From Artocarpus heterophyllus (Eukaryota; Streptophyta; Magnoliopsida; Rosales; Moraceae): 64,000 nucleotides of DNA. The stretch is taken from positions 34,555,521-34,619,520 of the forward strand of contig CM046333.1 of NCBI GenBank assembly GCA_025403435.1. The letters run 5' to 3'. The notes under the pieces are model-generated. The model had not been told where the DNA came from and ran no database searches. It saw only the letters and a program-made list of their open reading frames with translations. The translations under genes and the position numbers were made by a program. Positions 34,340 to 45,089 of the stretch are shown piece by piece (positions within the stretch are counted from its first letter, which is position 1; each line of letters begins with the position of its first letter).

Positions 34340-36099
34340 ATGGCACCTAGACGTCGTTCGACAGCTGACGCCGAGTTCGGAAATGATGAGGGCCTGATGA
34401 GGTCTATGATTGCGGCTTTCCGGCAGATGGCAGCCAGGACTAGACCGGAAGACTCCAGTGTTGGTAGTCGGCATGCTTTCTTTAAGGAATTTCGGCGGGC
34501 GTCTATTCCGACTTTTGATGGCAATGGGGATCCGCAGTTAGCAGAGTATTGGTTGGATTCGATCTTGAAGCATCTTGATACTCTTGGTGTGCCTGAGGAG
34601 TATCGTGTGGAATTCGCGGCGTATAAGCTCGAGGGTGGCGCCAACACCTGGTGGAAACAAACTAAGCGTCTGGAGCGCGGTGGCGATATCGGTTGGGACA
34701 AGTTCGAGGATCTGTTCTATGATCGGTATTTTCCGCAGGGGTATAGAGATCAGAAGGCAGCTGAGTTTTATAGATTGCAGCAGGGTGATATGTCAGTTCG
34801 GGAGTACGAGGCAAAGTTTAGCGAGTTGGCTAGGTTTGCTCCATCAGCTGTGGCATCGGAGCGTGAGAAATGCATCAAGTTCCAGGAAGGACTCAAGGCT
34901 CCTATTCGACGGCAGTTGGTTGCTCTACGGCTTAGGAGTTTCGGAGAGCTTGTGTCATCGGCGATCTCCGTGGAGAATGATTACGTGCAGTATTGTGAGG
35001 ACCGAGCCAAGGCTTCAGGAGGACCGCAGAGGAGTGGCAGGAAGAGCACCAGTAGTCGTCCAGCTCCGGGGAAAGGCAAGCAAGGCGGTGCGACCAGTGG
35101 CAGCAGCAGTTCGTCTGGCAGCGGGCGCAGCAACCCCTACAGCTTTCATTGTCATTTCTGTCAGCAGCCCGGACACATCAAGAGGAATTGCCCGATCAGG
35201 AGTGCTCGTCTTGGATCGCAGACCGGGGAGGATGCCAGTCGTTCATCTCAGCCTCAGCCTCAGACCCTACCTCCGCCTCCGCAGTACCCGCAGTTGCAGT
35301 ATCCGCAGTTTTCTCCTCAGCAATTCTCATATCCGGCACGAGGACAGCAGCCGCAGTATTTTCAGCGCAGTGTTCCTCAGTATAGAGCTCCGAGTACAGG
35401 TAGTGTGCAGTCGTCTCCATCTCAGCAGTATCGGCCGAGTAATGCAGGACCCAACAATATCGGTAGAGGAAAAGGGAAGGCGCCAGTGCAGGTTCATGCA
35501 ATGGCATCTGGAGGGTCAGATTCTCAGATTGGTAACGCGGTTGTCGATGGTATGGTTTTGGTTTCTAGATCTCTAGCTCGCGTTTTATTTGATACCGGTG
35601 CCTCTCATTCTCTCATTTCGAGTTCTTTTGTACATGCCTTGGGATTAGAAGTAGAAGAGTTTAAGGAACCCCTAGTTATAACTTCTCCCTTGGGGCGGGT
35701 GTGTGTGAATTGTATGTGTAAATCTTGTAAAATAAAGATTGGGGATGAGATTTTGAAAAGTGATTTGATTGTACTCCCCATGAGTTCCTATGATGTGATT
35801 TTAGGGATGGACTGGTTGTCCAGGTATAGTGCAGTTGTGGACTGCCAACTTAGAAAGGTGACCCTAGTGTCTGAAAGTGGGACGGTAATCACTTACCAGG
35901 GTGGTGGTGATTGGCTAATGAGTGAGCGTCTCATGAAGTCATGTCTAGGAGGGCGAAGGAATCTAGATTGTTTTGCTTTTCTTGCCAATCTAGATTGCGA
36001 GCCCTATGTTTCGAGTAGTAGTGTAGCGATTCCGGTGGTTGATGAGTTCGAGGATGTTTTCCCCGACGAGTTATCAGGGTTACCACCGCATCGGGAGAT
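34340..36099 (+). CDS. gag-pol of the gypsy element, 5' part (gag, zinc knuckle, protease, start of RT)
   Basis: The frame opens at ATG 34340 and stays open for 586 codons until LOG-LTR copy 2 breaks it. A retrotransposon gag domain covers roughly residues 50-180 (EYWLDSILKHL, YKLEGGANTWW). A CCHC zinc knuckle C271-x2-C274-x4-H279-x4-C284 binds element RNA. A Gln/Pro-rich linker follows, then an aspartic protease with the active-site DTG at 418-420 and the later ILGMDWL block. The segment ends in the GLPPHREI motif that opens the RT region. The rest continues in phase at 45090 beyond the inserted element. Together the two parts total about 1530 codons with no other stop. Confidence 0.95.
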
Positions 36100-38462
36100 T
36101 GTGACACCCGTTATTCTTCTAACGGGTATTGAGGTAATTAAATTAATTTTTAATGTATAAAAAAAATTGCTTCATTTAAATTTATTTTATAATATTTATT
36201 TTTATCTATTTTTAAATTTTTTTAAAATTCTCCTATATTTATTTAGTATGATTACTAAAAAGCCTTGGAACTTCTAATAAATATCAAAAATGTCATATTG
36301 ACATTATGTGTGTTAAAGTCTTTAGATGAGACATAAGGATATCTTTTCCAACTACTCTTGACCCTCATTTTCTTTATTTCCTCCGTGACATGCTTCAACA
36401 TGTCTCCTCTATAATTGTTTCTATCACTTCTCTTCAAAGACTTCATCTTTTCTTCCTTTCTCTTCCACGGTTCCCACACTCTTCTTCTCATTTCTTTGCT
36501 GAAGCAAAATACTTAGAGAACTTCTTCAAGGCAGCCATAAAAATCAGCCACCATCACCTCCATTTGAGCAAGAATTTCAGTCATACCGAAGTAAAGGAAC
36601 CTGTTTTGAAGCCATTTCAAGCTTCCAACTAACCATAATCCGAGGTTAGAATCTTATGAACAAATTTAGTCTTTCATTTATAAATTTTCTTTTATACTAA
36701 AGGATTATTCAAATTTGCGTTCTTAAACCTAAGTATATGTTTGTTGCTATTTTGGAGCATATGTATGAAGTCTAAGTGTATATGCCCTAGACAGAAAATT
36801 TATATTGTTAAACTTTGTAATACCCCTATGGGCAGTGGTTATTTCTTGAAATTCTAAGATTAAATTAAAATGAATTTTATGAATTGGTTTGCATATTTGA
36901 AAAGTAGCATCCTAGGCTTTCTAACGAGCTATCATAAACCTAAATCGGAGTTGTATTTTATTTTCTAAGAATTATTCAATTTTTGTATTGGAAACTAGTA
37001 AATCTGCCAGTTTGTTATGGTATACCAGCTGCTAACCTGAACCAAGAACCCATCTTTGCTCACCACCTAATTCTTTAATGTCTTGCAACCTTTCCAATAT
37101 TATCCTAAGTGATTGATGAATCTTATTAGGGACTAAAACATATAGATTACTTGTTCACATTTTATATTGTGTTAAGACAAAAATTGTTTACTGTGGTATT
37201 CAAAAGAGATTTATATAAAAGCTTTAATGGCATACTAGTAAGATAGGTTTACACATGATTTATTTATGAATGTAGTTGTATGTTGTGCTTTAGTTTTAAT
37301 TGTCCTTATGCACGCCTTAGGATCAAGGGAGTATGGAGCTAACGTTAATTGATTCCAGGATTAAGAGACTGTTGATAAGCTTGAAAGGTAGGGATTCTAT
37401 TACTCATCTTTTGTGAGGTTTTTATAGAATTAAAATTGATTGTTTTGCCGCAATATATATATATATCTATGTTGAACTGATATTATATGTGTATCACATA
37501 TGAAACTGTGACATGGACTCGTCTTGTATTGTACGGCGAGGAACATAATGAATTGACACATGTTATAAATTGAGAAGCATGGTTAGGAAAATTAACTCTA
37601 TTAATAATGATTTAATATAGAGAAATTGTGAGACATGAAAAGGGCGACGGTTACGTCCTTGGGCATGAATACCCTAAAAGGTAAAATAGGGGGAAGGTGA
37701 TGACGCTTCCTTGGGTTGAAAGTCCCAGAACACACTGTACAGGAATTGATTTGGTGAGGACTCGGGGCTTGATGTCCCCTCACCGGAACACCCTTGGAAT
37801 GTTTATAGGGTGATCAAGTGCGCCCATTTGGGTTTCGATGAGTTGAGTGATACTCAATTTAACATGGATACCTAGGAACAATGATGATTGGTAATATTTG
37901 TATAAATGTGTAATTATGACACTTGGTAATGATTAACTACGGTATCCATAAGATGTGATCATAATAAACCTCATAATCTGGAATATGATGTGACTTACTA
38001 ACCATGCAGATTTTAATGTGGTAATGATAAAAACCTGAAGGTGAGTAATGGCTTTCTCTACTGAGCATAGTGTTGCTCATTCCCTTATGTTTATATCTTT
38101 TCAGGACTCACTAAGTGTGAGGTGGCTACGAGAAATATAGTTGAGGAAGTGATGTAACTATATTACATTGGGACTGCTTCAATCGTTGAGAATGTTCTTC
38201 ATGATAATGTAAGCATCAATTGTTACTTTCTGTGACTGTATTATAATGTGTTGAGGGTTAAAATGATGATGACAACAGTTTATATTATTAAATTTAAGGT
38301 GCTACATTAAACTGTGGTTTATTTGTCGTTTATATTTTTATTTTTGAGTTGAGAGTTTTCATTTAAGTCCCGGGCAAATTTTAATCTTTAAGGTTTTACT
38401 TTTATTATTTATTTTTATTTTATCTCATTAAAAACTGTTAACCCCCATATAGGGGCGTTACA
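36100..38462 (+). repeat. 5' LTR of LOG-LTR copy 2
   Basis: Starts TGTGACACCCG and ends GGGGCGTTACA. It contains a 387-bp segment (36876-37262), flanked by TTTATGAA repeats, that is missing from copy 1 LTRs. Otherwise it is closely similar to them. Confidence 0.95.
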
Positions 38463-38469
38463 GAATTTT

Positions 38470-38481
38470 TGGTATCAGAGC
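38470..38481 (+). promoter_or_regulatory. Primer binding site of LOG-LTR copy 2
   Basis: TGGTATCAGAGC lies eight bases downstream of the LTR end. It is the same initiator tRNA-Met type site as in copy 1 and the gypsy host element. Confidence 0.9.
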
Positions 38482-39951
38482 CTAGGTTCGGTTAACCTAG
38501 GGAGTGTAGCACCACTTTAAAAAATATATTTTTGAGATGGTTTTGAAGCTGAATTTTCAGTGTCATCATCAAAATGAACCTTCACATTGATTTATACAGT
38601 TTAGAAGGATGTAACATGGAAAGGCCATAGAATGAAAATATTAATAGTTATATGAGTACAATAATTATATAGAAGGAAAGTATTAATAGTTATGAGGGAA
38701 TGATAATTATATGGAATGAGTTTATAAGTAGAATGCTTATGAGAGATTCGTATAATATTTGGATCTATAAGCATATATAATTCGTATAAACGATGAGAAA
38801 TTCGTGTAGATACGAGGATTTAATAGCCTTTTGTCTCGTGAAAAACAATAAGAAATATAAGGCTTGATTTATTGATTTTAAAGTTTGACATAGATATGCC
38901 AAATTTTTCGTAATTGATTCAAATCTAAGTAATGATTATGTGTGGATTCGATGGAGCACATAAGTGTCAATGTCTTTTCTTAAAAGTTCTATATATTTGA
39001 GGAATATGATATAAGTTGGGAATCATGGTATTGAATCTTGAGAGAGATAAATGTTAGACTTTTGGTCTGTTGAGACTGTGTAAAGTCTAGAATGCATGAA
39101 TCTCAAAATTGGAATATTTCGTTACGTACTTTGTATTTAAGTGTATCAGTGAATCCTTTGGTTACCTAAGGTTTTGTTATATGAGGAAATTATATATTGT
39201 ATAAGTAGAATTGTGGGGATTGTAGATGTTCTTAAGTAGTAACATCAAGTGTCTTTGTTCATTTATATGGTCTATGTTGAAAGACGTAAATCGTATTGAT
39301 TTCAAGGTTAGTCACATTCTAAACCCTTGGTAGTAATGATGATGAATCCATTGATAGGTGTTAAGTATTATCAATAACATATGGGTGTATGCATTGTTCA
39401 ATAAGGTTTTGATTAAAACAAAATTATTTGAGTTGCTGGAAGATTATGTTGTTATGAAATGATTTTAAATACCATTCAGGAAGATCCTTGATTGTCGTTA
39501 AATTAGATTTGTTGTTTATAGTTAACTTTATCTATAGTGGACTTTGAATTGGGTTTAAGATTTATACAAATTGGTTTTCAATTTTATGTTTGTTATTTAA
39601 CTCGTTCTAAATGTGTTAAGGCCCGAAACAACCTGACCATTTTCAACTAAGAACATTTGGGCCTAGTTCAAATCTTAAATCAGTTTGATTCACACTGTCT
39701 CTCCCACGTGGTTTCTATACGTGTCATATACAGTGGTTTAATCATTGTTTACATATACGTTTACTGTGCATAGGAGCTTATTTCTCCGAGTTCACTTTTT
39801 CTCTCTTAATTTGTTATTTTCTCTCTAAATCGCAAATCCTCTTCTTTTTCATTAAAAATTCTTCTTTTCCTCTAAAAGAAGAAGGAATTCTAGGATTCTG
39901 CAATTTACTATCTTAATTTTTCCTTTCTATTTACTCTTCTTTCATCTCATC
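38482..39951 (+). other. Leader region of LOG-LTR copy 2, no gag
   Basis: About 1.5 kb between primer site and first gene. No open frame or gag motif is visible where a gypsy element would have gag. The distal part (39705-39951) has a G-box CCACGTGG and a CT-rich leader similar to copy 1. Confidence 0.6.
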
Positions 39952-40365
39952 ATGGACCCAAAGTACCAACACCTGAGAAAGTATTTCCCATCACTCTCCC
40001 AAAAGATTCTTAGAAAGAAATACAAGGCTAGAATTACTCGGTTGTGGATTCTTATGCGTTTTGGTATCCCTTGTGATGTGAGAATGTTAATAGAGGGGAA
40101 AATCCGTCCGAGTGACTTTAGTCAAGATGTCGGTTTACCAGGAACAGGTACCAGTCGTAGTGCAACGAAAAGAAGAGCTCATGCCATCGTGGTCACTTGT
40201 AACAAATGTGGAAGACAAAATTGTAACGGTAAATGTACTTCACCTGGTTATATGTCTACGAATAGAGAGGATAAAATAAGGTTTTGTAGGGATGGACTTT
40301 CAAAGGAGAACTTGGATAGCATCCATCCTCCTATCCACGGTCACCCTAGTGGATATGTTCAATGA
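39952..40365 (+). CDS. Basic cysteine-rich protein, carlavirus NABP-like, in LOG-LTR copy 2
   Basis: A 137-residue frame that differs from copy 1 at two positions (Met72 to Thr, Arg77 to His). All four finger cysteines (83, 86, 91, 95), the Gly/Thr/Ser linker and most of the basic patch are kept. The ATG at 39952 follows a CT-rich leader and gives the longest frame. Retention of the frame in both insertions argues that the ORF is a real part of the family. The viral relationship is a motif-level inference, and the protein could instead be a cellular zinc-knuckle protein. Confidence 0.6.
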   Translation: MDPKYQHLRKYFPSLSQKILRKKYKARITRLWILMRFGIPCDVRMLIEGKIRPSDFSQDVGLPGTGTSRSATKRRAHAIVVTCNKCGRQNCNGKCTSPGYMSTNREDKIRFCRDGLSKENLDSIHPPIHGHPSGYVQ

Positions 40366-41116
40366 GCTATTTTTAAACTCTGGCCTAAATTTTATACAGA
40401 AAGACAACGCCTCAGGAATATGGTATTTTTAGATCCTGTTTGTCAAGCCATAAGAAAACTGGATGGGGAATAAGTCATCGCTCTATAAAGGTTATTTAGT
40501 CTTTACTTATTTGAAGCAGTTTTAGCTTATGTTCAACAGTTTGTGTTTTTCTTTTACTCAGAATATTTGCTTTTGTGTTTGAAATAATTGTGATTATTAG
40601 ATTGATACAGTAAGTGTTAATATCTTATTTAATTTATGATTTTCTTAAATATATATATAATAAAATATATTATCTTATCAAACACGTTACATACGGTACA
40701 GTAATATGTTTGAATTTTGAAAAGCTTATCCAGATATTTCAAGATTTGTGTCTCAAATTTCAAAAGTTCTACAGTATTTGTCGTTTATATTAAATTTCTA
40801 GACTTGGTGTATATTTGTCAAAAAGTCTACAGTTGTGTCAAGAGGGTCTTTTGTCGAATTGTTCTCAATTGTCAAAAGTTATACAATTAGAGTCTAATCT
40901 TTTTCAAAAAGTGAATCAGATTTTCTGTAAACTATCAATCACCTTATCTTACTTTCTTATCCGCACAAGATTTTATTTAAATCTTTGGATTACCTTTTCA
41001 TTACCTACTCGTCTATCTCTTTAGCCCTTTTTGTATATTTCTCATCTTTAAAATCTCATGTAGAACCCGAAGTCTAAGTGGAGCAGACATTAAGCAACCA
41101 CTTCTATAAACCAAAT

Positions 41117-41767
41117 ATGTCTACCTCCCAGTCCACGAAGAAAATAAAGAATGTTTGTGTCTTTTGTGGTTCCAGCCTTGGAAAAGATAAAGCCTATTTA
41201 GAAGCTGCAAATCACTTAGGGCAAGTCCTAGCACGCAAGAAGATTAACATAATCTATGGGGGTGGTAGTATAAAAATGATGGTAAATATGGCACTAGCAG
41301 CTAGGTCTAGCGACGCTACTGATGTAAGAATTTGGCCTCATATTCCAGTTGAAGGAAACCTTTGTAAGGAAGCCATAGGTAAGGGAGAAGGAGTCAGGAG
41401 TATCCCTAAAAATTTTAAAGACATAATCTATAATTCTGATGCTTTTATAGCATTACCTGGTGGTCTAGGTACTCTTGAGGAAATATTTATAGTTGCTTGT
41501 GGGCAATTGTTGGGCTTTTATTCCAAACCTTTGGGTCTGCTGAACGTAAAGGGTTTTTATGACGGTCTTTTGAAATTTCTAGATTACGCTGTGGAAGAAA
41601 ACATCACTACAGAATCGAAGAGACAAATCTTTGTCACTGCTTCAACAGCTGAGGAATTGATAGATAAAATGCAAATCATACATCCAGAATCCGACACTGC
41701 AACATCCAAGCTTGAATGGGAAAGGGAAAGCCGGGAGCGGCCAATTGATTTGAATCTCCATCTGTAA
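41117..41767 (+). CDS. LOG (LONELY GUY) family protein carried by LOG-LTR copy 2
   Basis: A 216-residue intronless frame from ATG 41117, starting 751 bp after the NABP-like stop, as in copy 1. It keeps CVFCGSS, YGGGS and PGGLGTLEE and ends a normal distance after TSKLEWE. One residue differs from copy 1 (Glu to Lys in the TTES(E/K)RQ segment). The same two departures from ordinary LOG proteins are present: the altered loop after GGGS and no HxRK-type arginine before SDAF. The glutamate of the PGGxGTxxE motif is retained. The closest relatives are expected to be plant LOGs rather than bacterial ones, judging by the C-terminal half. Catalysis is unproven. Confidence 0.88.
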   Translation: MSTSQSTKKIKNVCVFCGSSLGKDKAYLEAANHLGQVLARKKINIIYGGGSIKMMVNMALAARSSDATDVRIWPHIPVEGNLCKEAIGKGEGVRSIPKNFKDIIYNSDAFIALPGGLGTLEEIFIVACGQLLGFYSKPLGLLNVKGFYDGLLKFLDYAVEENITTESKRQIFVTASTAEELIDKMQIIHPESDTATSKLEWERESRERPIDLNLHL

Positions 41768-41899
41768 TCTTTTTGTTTTATCTTTGGCATGTAGGCATGT
41801 GTGTCCGTATTTCGTGTGTTACGAATAACCGTTTGCCTTGTATTCTGTGTTTCTTGTGGTACGTCGTTGTTCAATCTTTTAGATTCATTGAGCCTAATG

Positions 41900-42050
41900 C
41901 CGGGATGGCTGGATACGGAGTACTTGATGCTCTCGAAACGCATCCTTCTTAAGGTCCGATCTTTTGTTTATCGATGTTTTTGTATCCTCTAAGAATGCAT
42001 GATATGGATAGCTGGTATACGGAGTGCCTTGTACTCTCGAAACGTATCCG
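41900..42050. repeat. Imperfect ~43-bp direct repeat after the LOG gene
   Basis: Two copies of a block of the form GGAT(G/A)GCTGG(.)ATACGGAGT...CTCTCGAAACG(C/T)ATCC begin near 41905 and 42006. The pair is also present in copy 1 (about 28770-28920). It is a small 3'-region repeat of unknown role. Confidence 0.7.
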
Positions 42051-42704
42051 TATCATATTTGTAATGTGTAATATTCTGTTAATATTATGTGGAAGTACCA
42101 GAGTCAGTTATGGGGATATTCCATATGAAATATGAGTATATTATTTGGGTTGAATGTTTGTGTCATGAGGATAGCTGTTTAATGAAAAATATGTCGGGTA
42201 TGTTTGCAACCAGAGATTCCGTTTAATATCTCTATGAATAAGTTTAATGTATGGTTTTGAATAAAAGTGTTTGTGATATATGTTTTATGATTATGTTTTA
42301 GTTTATTAGTTGAGGTATGAAATCAAATATATTTGACTTTTCCTTACTCAAAAAGGAAAAGGAACCTAAAGATGAAGTATATAAAATTTCTCTGGCAATC
42401 TCCTTAAATGTGATTGTAAATCACAGTCCATGGACAATGAAGGACTGGAATCATGATATGGTCTATATGTAGGCCTGATCAGATTCTTAGACTATTATAC
42501 GGTGTTATAAGTTGAAACTTGTCAGAAATACTCTCATTGAGGGATTTAGGAGTAAGATTTATTATGCAAGTAAATAAGTGGAGATACGATAACTTAAATT
42601 TGGAGGACAAACAACATTAACGGTTTAGACTCAGAATTGGAATCATAGTGGAATCATAATTTTTACTAGTATTACTAGAATTGAAATTTCGAGGACGAAA
42701 TTTC

Positions 42705-42721
42705 TTTAAGGGGGGTAGAGC
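42705..42721 (+). promoter_or_regulatory. Polypurine tract of LOG-LTR copy 2
   Basis: TTAAGGGGGGTAGAGC directly precedes the 3' LTR at 42722 and would prime plus-strand synthesis. It matches copy 1 and resembles the gypsy tract. Confidence 0.85.
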
Positions 42722-45084
42722 TGTGACACCCGTTATTCTTCTAACGGGTATTGAGGTAATTAAATTAATTTTTAATGTATAAAAAAAATTGCTTCATTTA
42801 AATTTATTTTATAATATTTATTTTTATCTATTTTTAAATTTTTTTAAAATTCTCCTATATTTATTTAGTATGATTACTAAAAAGCCTTGGAACTTCTAAT
42901 AAATATCAAAAATGTCATATTGACATTATGTGTGTTAAAGTCTTTAGATGAGACATAAGGATATCTTTTCCAACTACTCTTGACCCTCATTTTCTTTATT
43001 TCCTCCGTGACATGCTTCAACATGTCTCCTCTATAATTGTTTCTATCACTTCTCTTCAAAGACTTCATCTTTTCTTCCTTTCTCTTCCACGGTTCCCACA
43101 CTCTTCTTCTCATTTCTTTGCTGAAGCAAAATACTTAGAGAACTTCTTCAAGGCAGCCATAAAAATCAGCCACCATCACCTCCATTTGAGCAAGAATTTC
43201 AGTCATACCGAAGTAAAGGAACCTGTTTTGAAGCCATTTCAAGCTTCCAACTAACCATAATCCGAGGTTAGAATCTTATGAACAAATTTAGTCTTTCATT
43301 TATAAATTTTCTTTTATACTAAAGGATTATTCAAATTTGCGTTCTTAAACCTAAGTATATGTTTGTTGCTATTTTGGAGCATATGTATGAAGTCTAAGTG
43401 TATATGCCCTAGACAGAAAATTTATATTGTTAAACTTTGTAATACCCCTATGGGCAGTGGTTATTTCTTGAAATTCTAAGATTAAATTAAAATGAATTTT
43501 ATGAATTGGTTTGCATATTTGAAAAGTAGCATCCTAGGCTTTCTAACGAGCTATCATAAACCTAAATCGGAGTTGTATTTTATTTTCTAAGAATTATTCA
43601 ATTTTTGTATTGGAAACTAGTAAATCTGCCAGTTTGTTATGGTATACCAGCTGCTAACCTGAACCAAGAACCCATCTTTGCTCACCACCTAATTCTTTAA
43701 TGTCTTGCAACCTTTCCAATATTATCCTAAGTGATTGATGAATCTTATTAGGGACTAAAACATATAGATTACTTGTTCACATTTTATATTGTGTTAAGAC
43801 AAAAATTGTTTACTGTGGTATTCAAAAGAGATTTATATAAAAGCTTTAATGGCATACTAGTAAGATAGGTTTACACATGATTTATTTATGAATGTAGTTG
43901 TATGTTGTGCTTTAGTTTTAATTGTCCTTATGCACGCCTTAGGATCAAGGGAGTATGGAGCTAACGTTAATTGATTCCAGGATTAAGAGACTGTTGATAA
44001 GCTTGAAAGGTAGGGATTCTATTACTCATCTTTTGTGAGGTTTTTATAGAATTAAAATTGATTGTTTTGCCGCAATATATATATATATCTATGTTGAACT
44101 GATATTATATGTGTATCACATATGAAACTGTGACATGGACTCGTCTTGTATTGTACGGCGAGGAACATAATGAATTGACACATGTTATAAATTGAGAAGC
44201 ATGGTTAGGAAAATTAACTCTATTAATAATGATTTAATATAGAGAAATTGTGAGACATGAAAAGGGCGACGGTTACGTCCTTGGGCATGAATACCCTAAA
44301 AGGTAAAATAGGGGGAAGGTGATGACGCTTCCTTGGGTTGAAAGTCCCAGAACACACTGTACAGGAATTGATTTGGTGAGGACTCGGGGCTTGATGTCCC
44401 CTCACCGGAACACCCTTGGAATGTTTATAGGGTGATCAAGTGCGCCCATTTGGGTTTCGATGAGTTGAGTGATACTCAATTTAACATGGATACCTAGGAA
44501 CAATGATGATTGGTAATATTTGTATAAATGTGTAATTATGACACTTGGTAATGATTAACTACGGTATCCATAAGATGTGATCATAATAAACCTCATAATC
44601 TGGAATATGATGTGACTTACTAACCATGCAGATTTTAATGTGGTAATGATAAAAACCTGAAGGTGAGTAATGGCTTTCTCTACTGAGCATAGTGTTGCTC
44701 ATTCCCTTATGTTTATATCTTTTCAGGACTCACTAAGTGTGAGGTGGCTACGAGAAATATAGTTGAGGAAGTGATGTAACTATATTACATTGGGACTGCT
44801 TCAATCGTTGAGAATGTTCTTCATGATAATGTAAGCATCAATTGTTACTTTCTGTGACTGTATTATAATGTGTTGAGGGTTAAAATGATGATGACAACAG
44901 TTTATATTATTAAATTTAAGGTGCTACATTAAACTGTGGTTTATTTGTCGTTTATATTTTTATTTTTGAGTTGAGAGTTTTCATTTAAGTCCCGGGCAAA
45001 TTTTAATCTTTAAGGTTTTACTTTTATTATTTATTTTTATTTTATCTCATTAAAAACTGTTAACCCCCATATAGGGGCGTTACA
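42722..45084 (+). repeat. 3' LTR of LOG-LTR copy 2
   Basis: By eye identical to 36100-38462 over 2363 bp, with TGTGACACC and GCGTTACA ends. It is followed by the GAGAT duplication and the resumed pol frame. Confidence 0.95.
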
Positions 45085-45089
45085 GAGAT

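Larger units (their letters stand above)
36100..45084 (+). mobile_element. LOG-LTR element copy 2: non-autonomous LTR retroelement carrying two non-retroviral genes
   Basis: Inserted in the RT part of the gypsy pol frame with the 5-bp duplication GAGAT at 36095-36099 and 45085-45089. LTRs are 36100-38462 and 42722-45084, 2363 bp each, and no difference between them was seen by eye, so the insertion is very recent. It has a primer site at 38470 and a polypurine tract just before 42722. The 4.26-kb interior has no gag or pol. It encodes the same NABP-like and LOG-family proteins in the same order as copy 1. Confidence 0.95.

Noticed and set aside
36390..36632. 80-codon frame starting with ATG in all four LOG-LTR LTRs (plus antisense partner frames)
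   Set aside because: Kept open only because the LTRs are nearly identical. No motif, sits in the LTR upstream part, and both strands are open, which suggests composition rather than coding.
40815..41024. 69-codon frame between the NABP-like and LOG genes, also at 29793-30002
   Set aside because: It lacks an ATG start and any motif, and lies in the AT-rich spacer.
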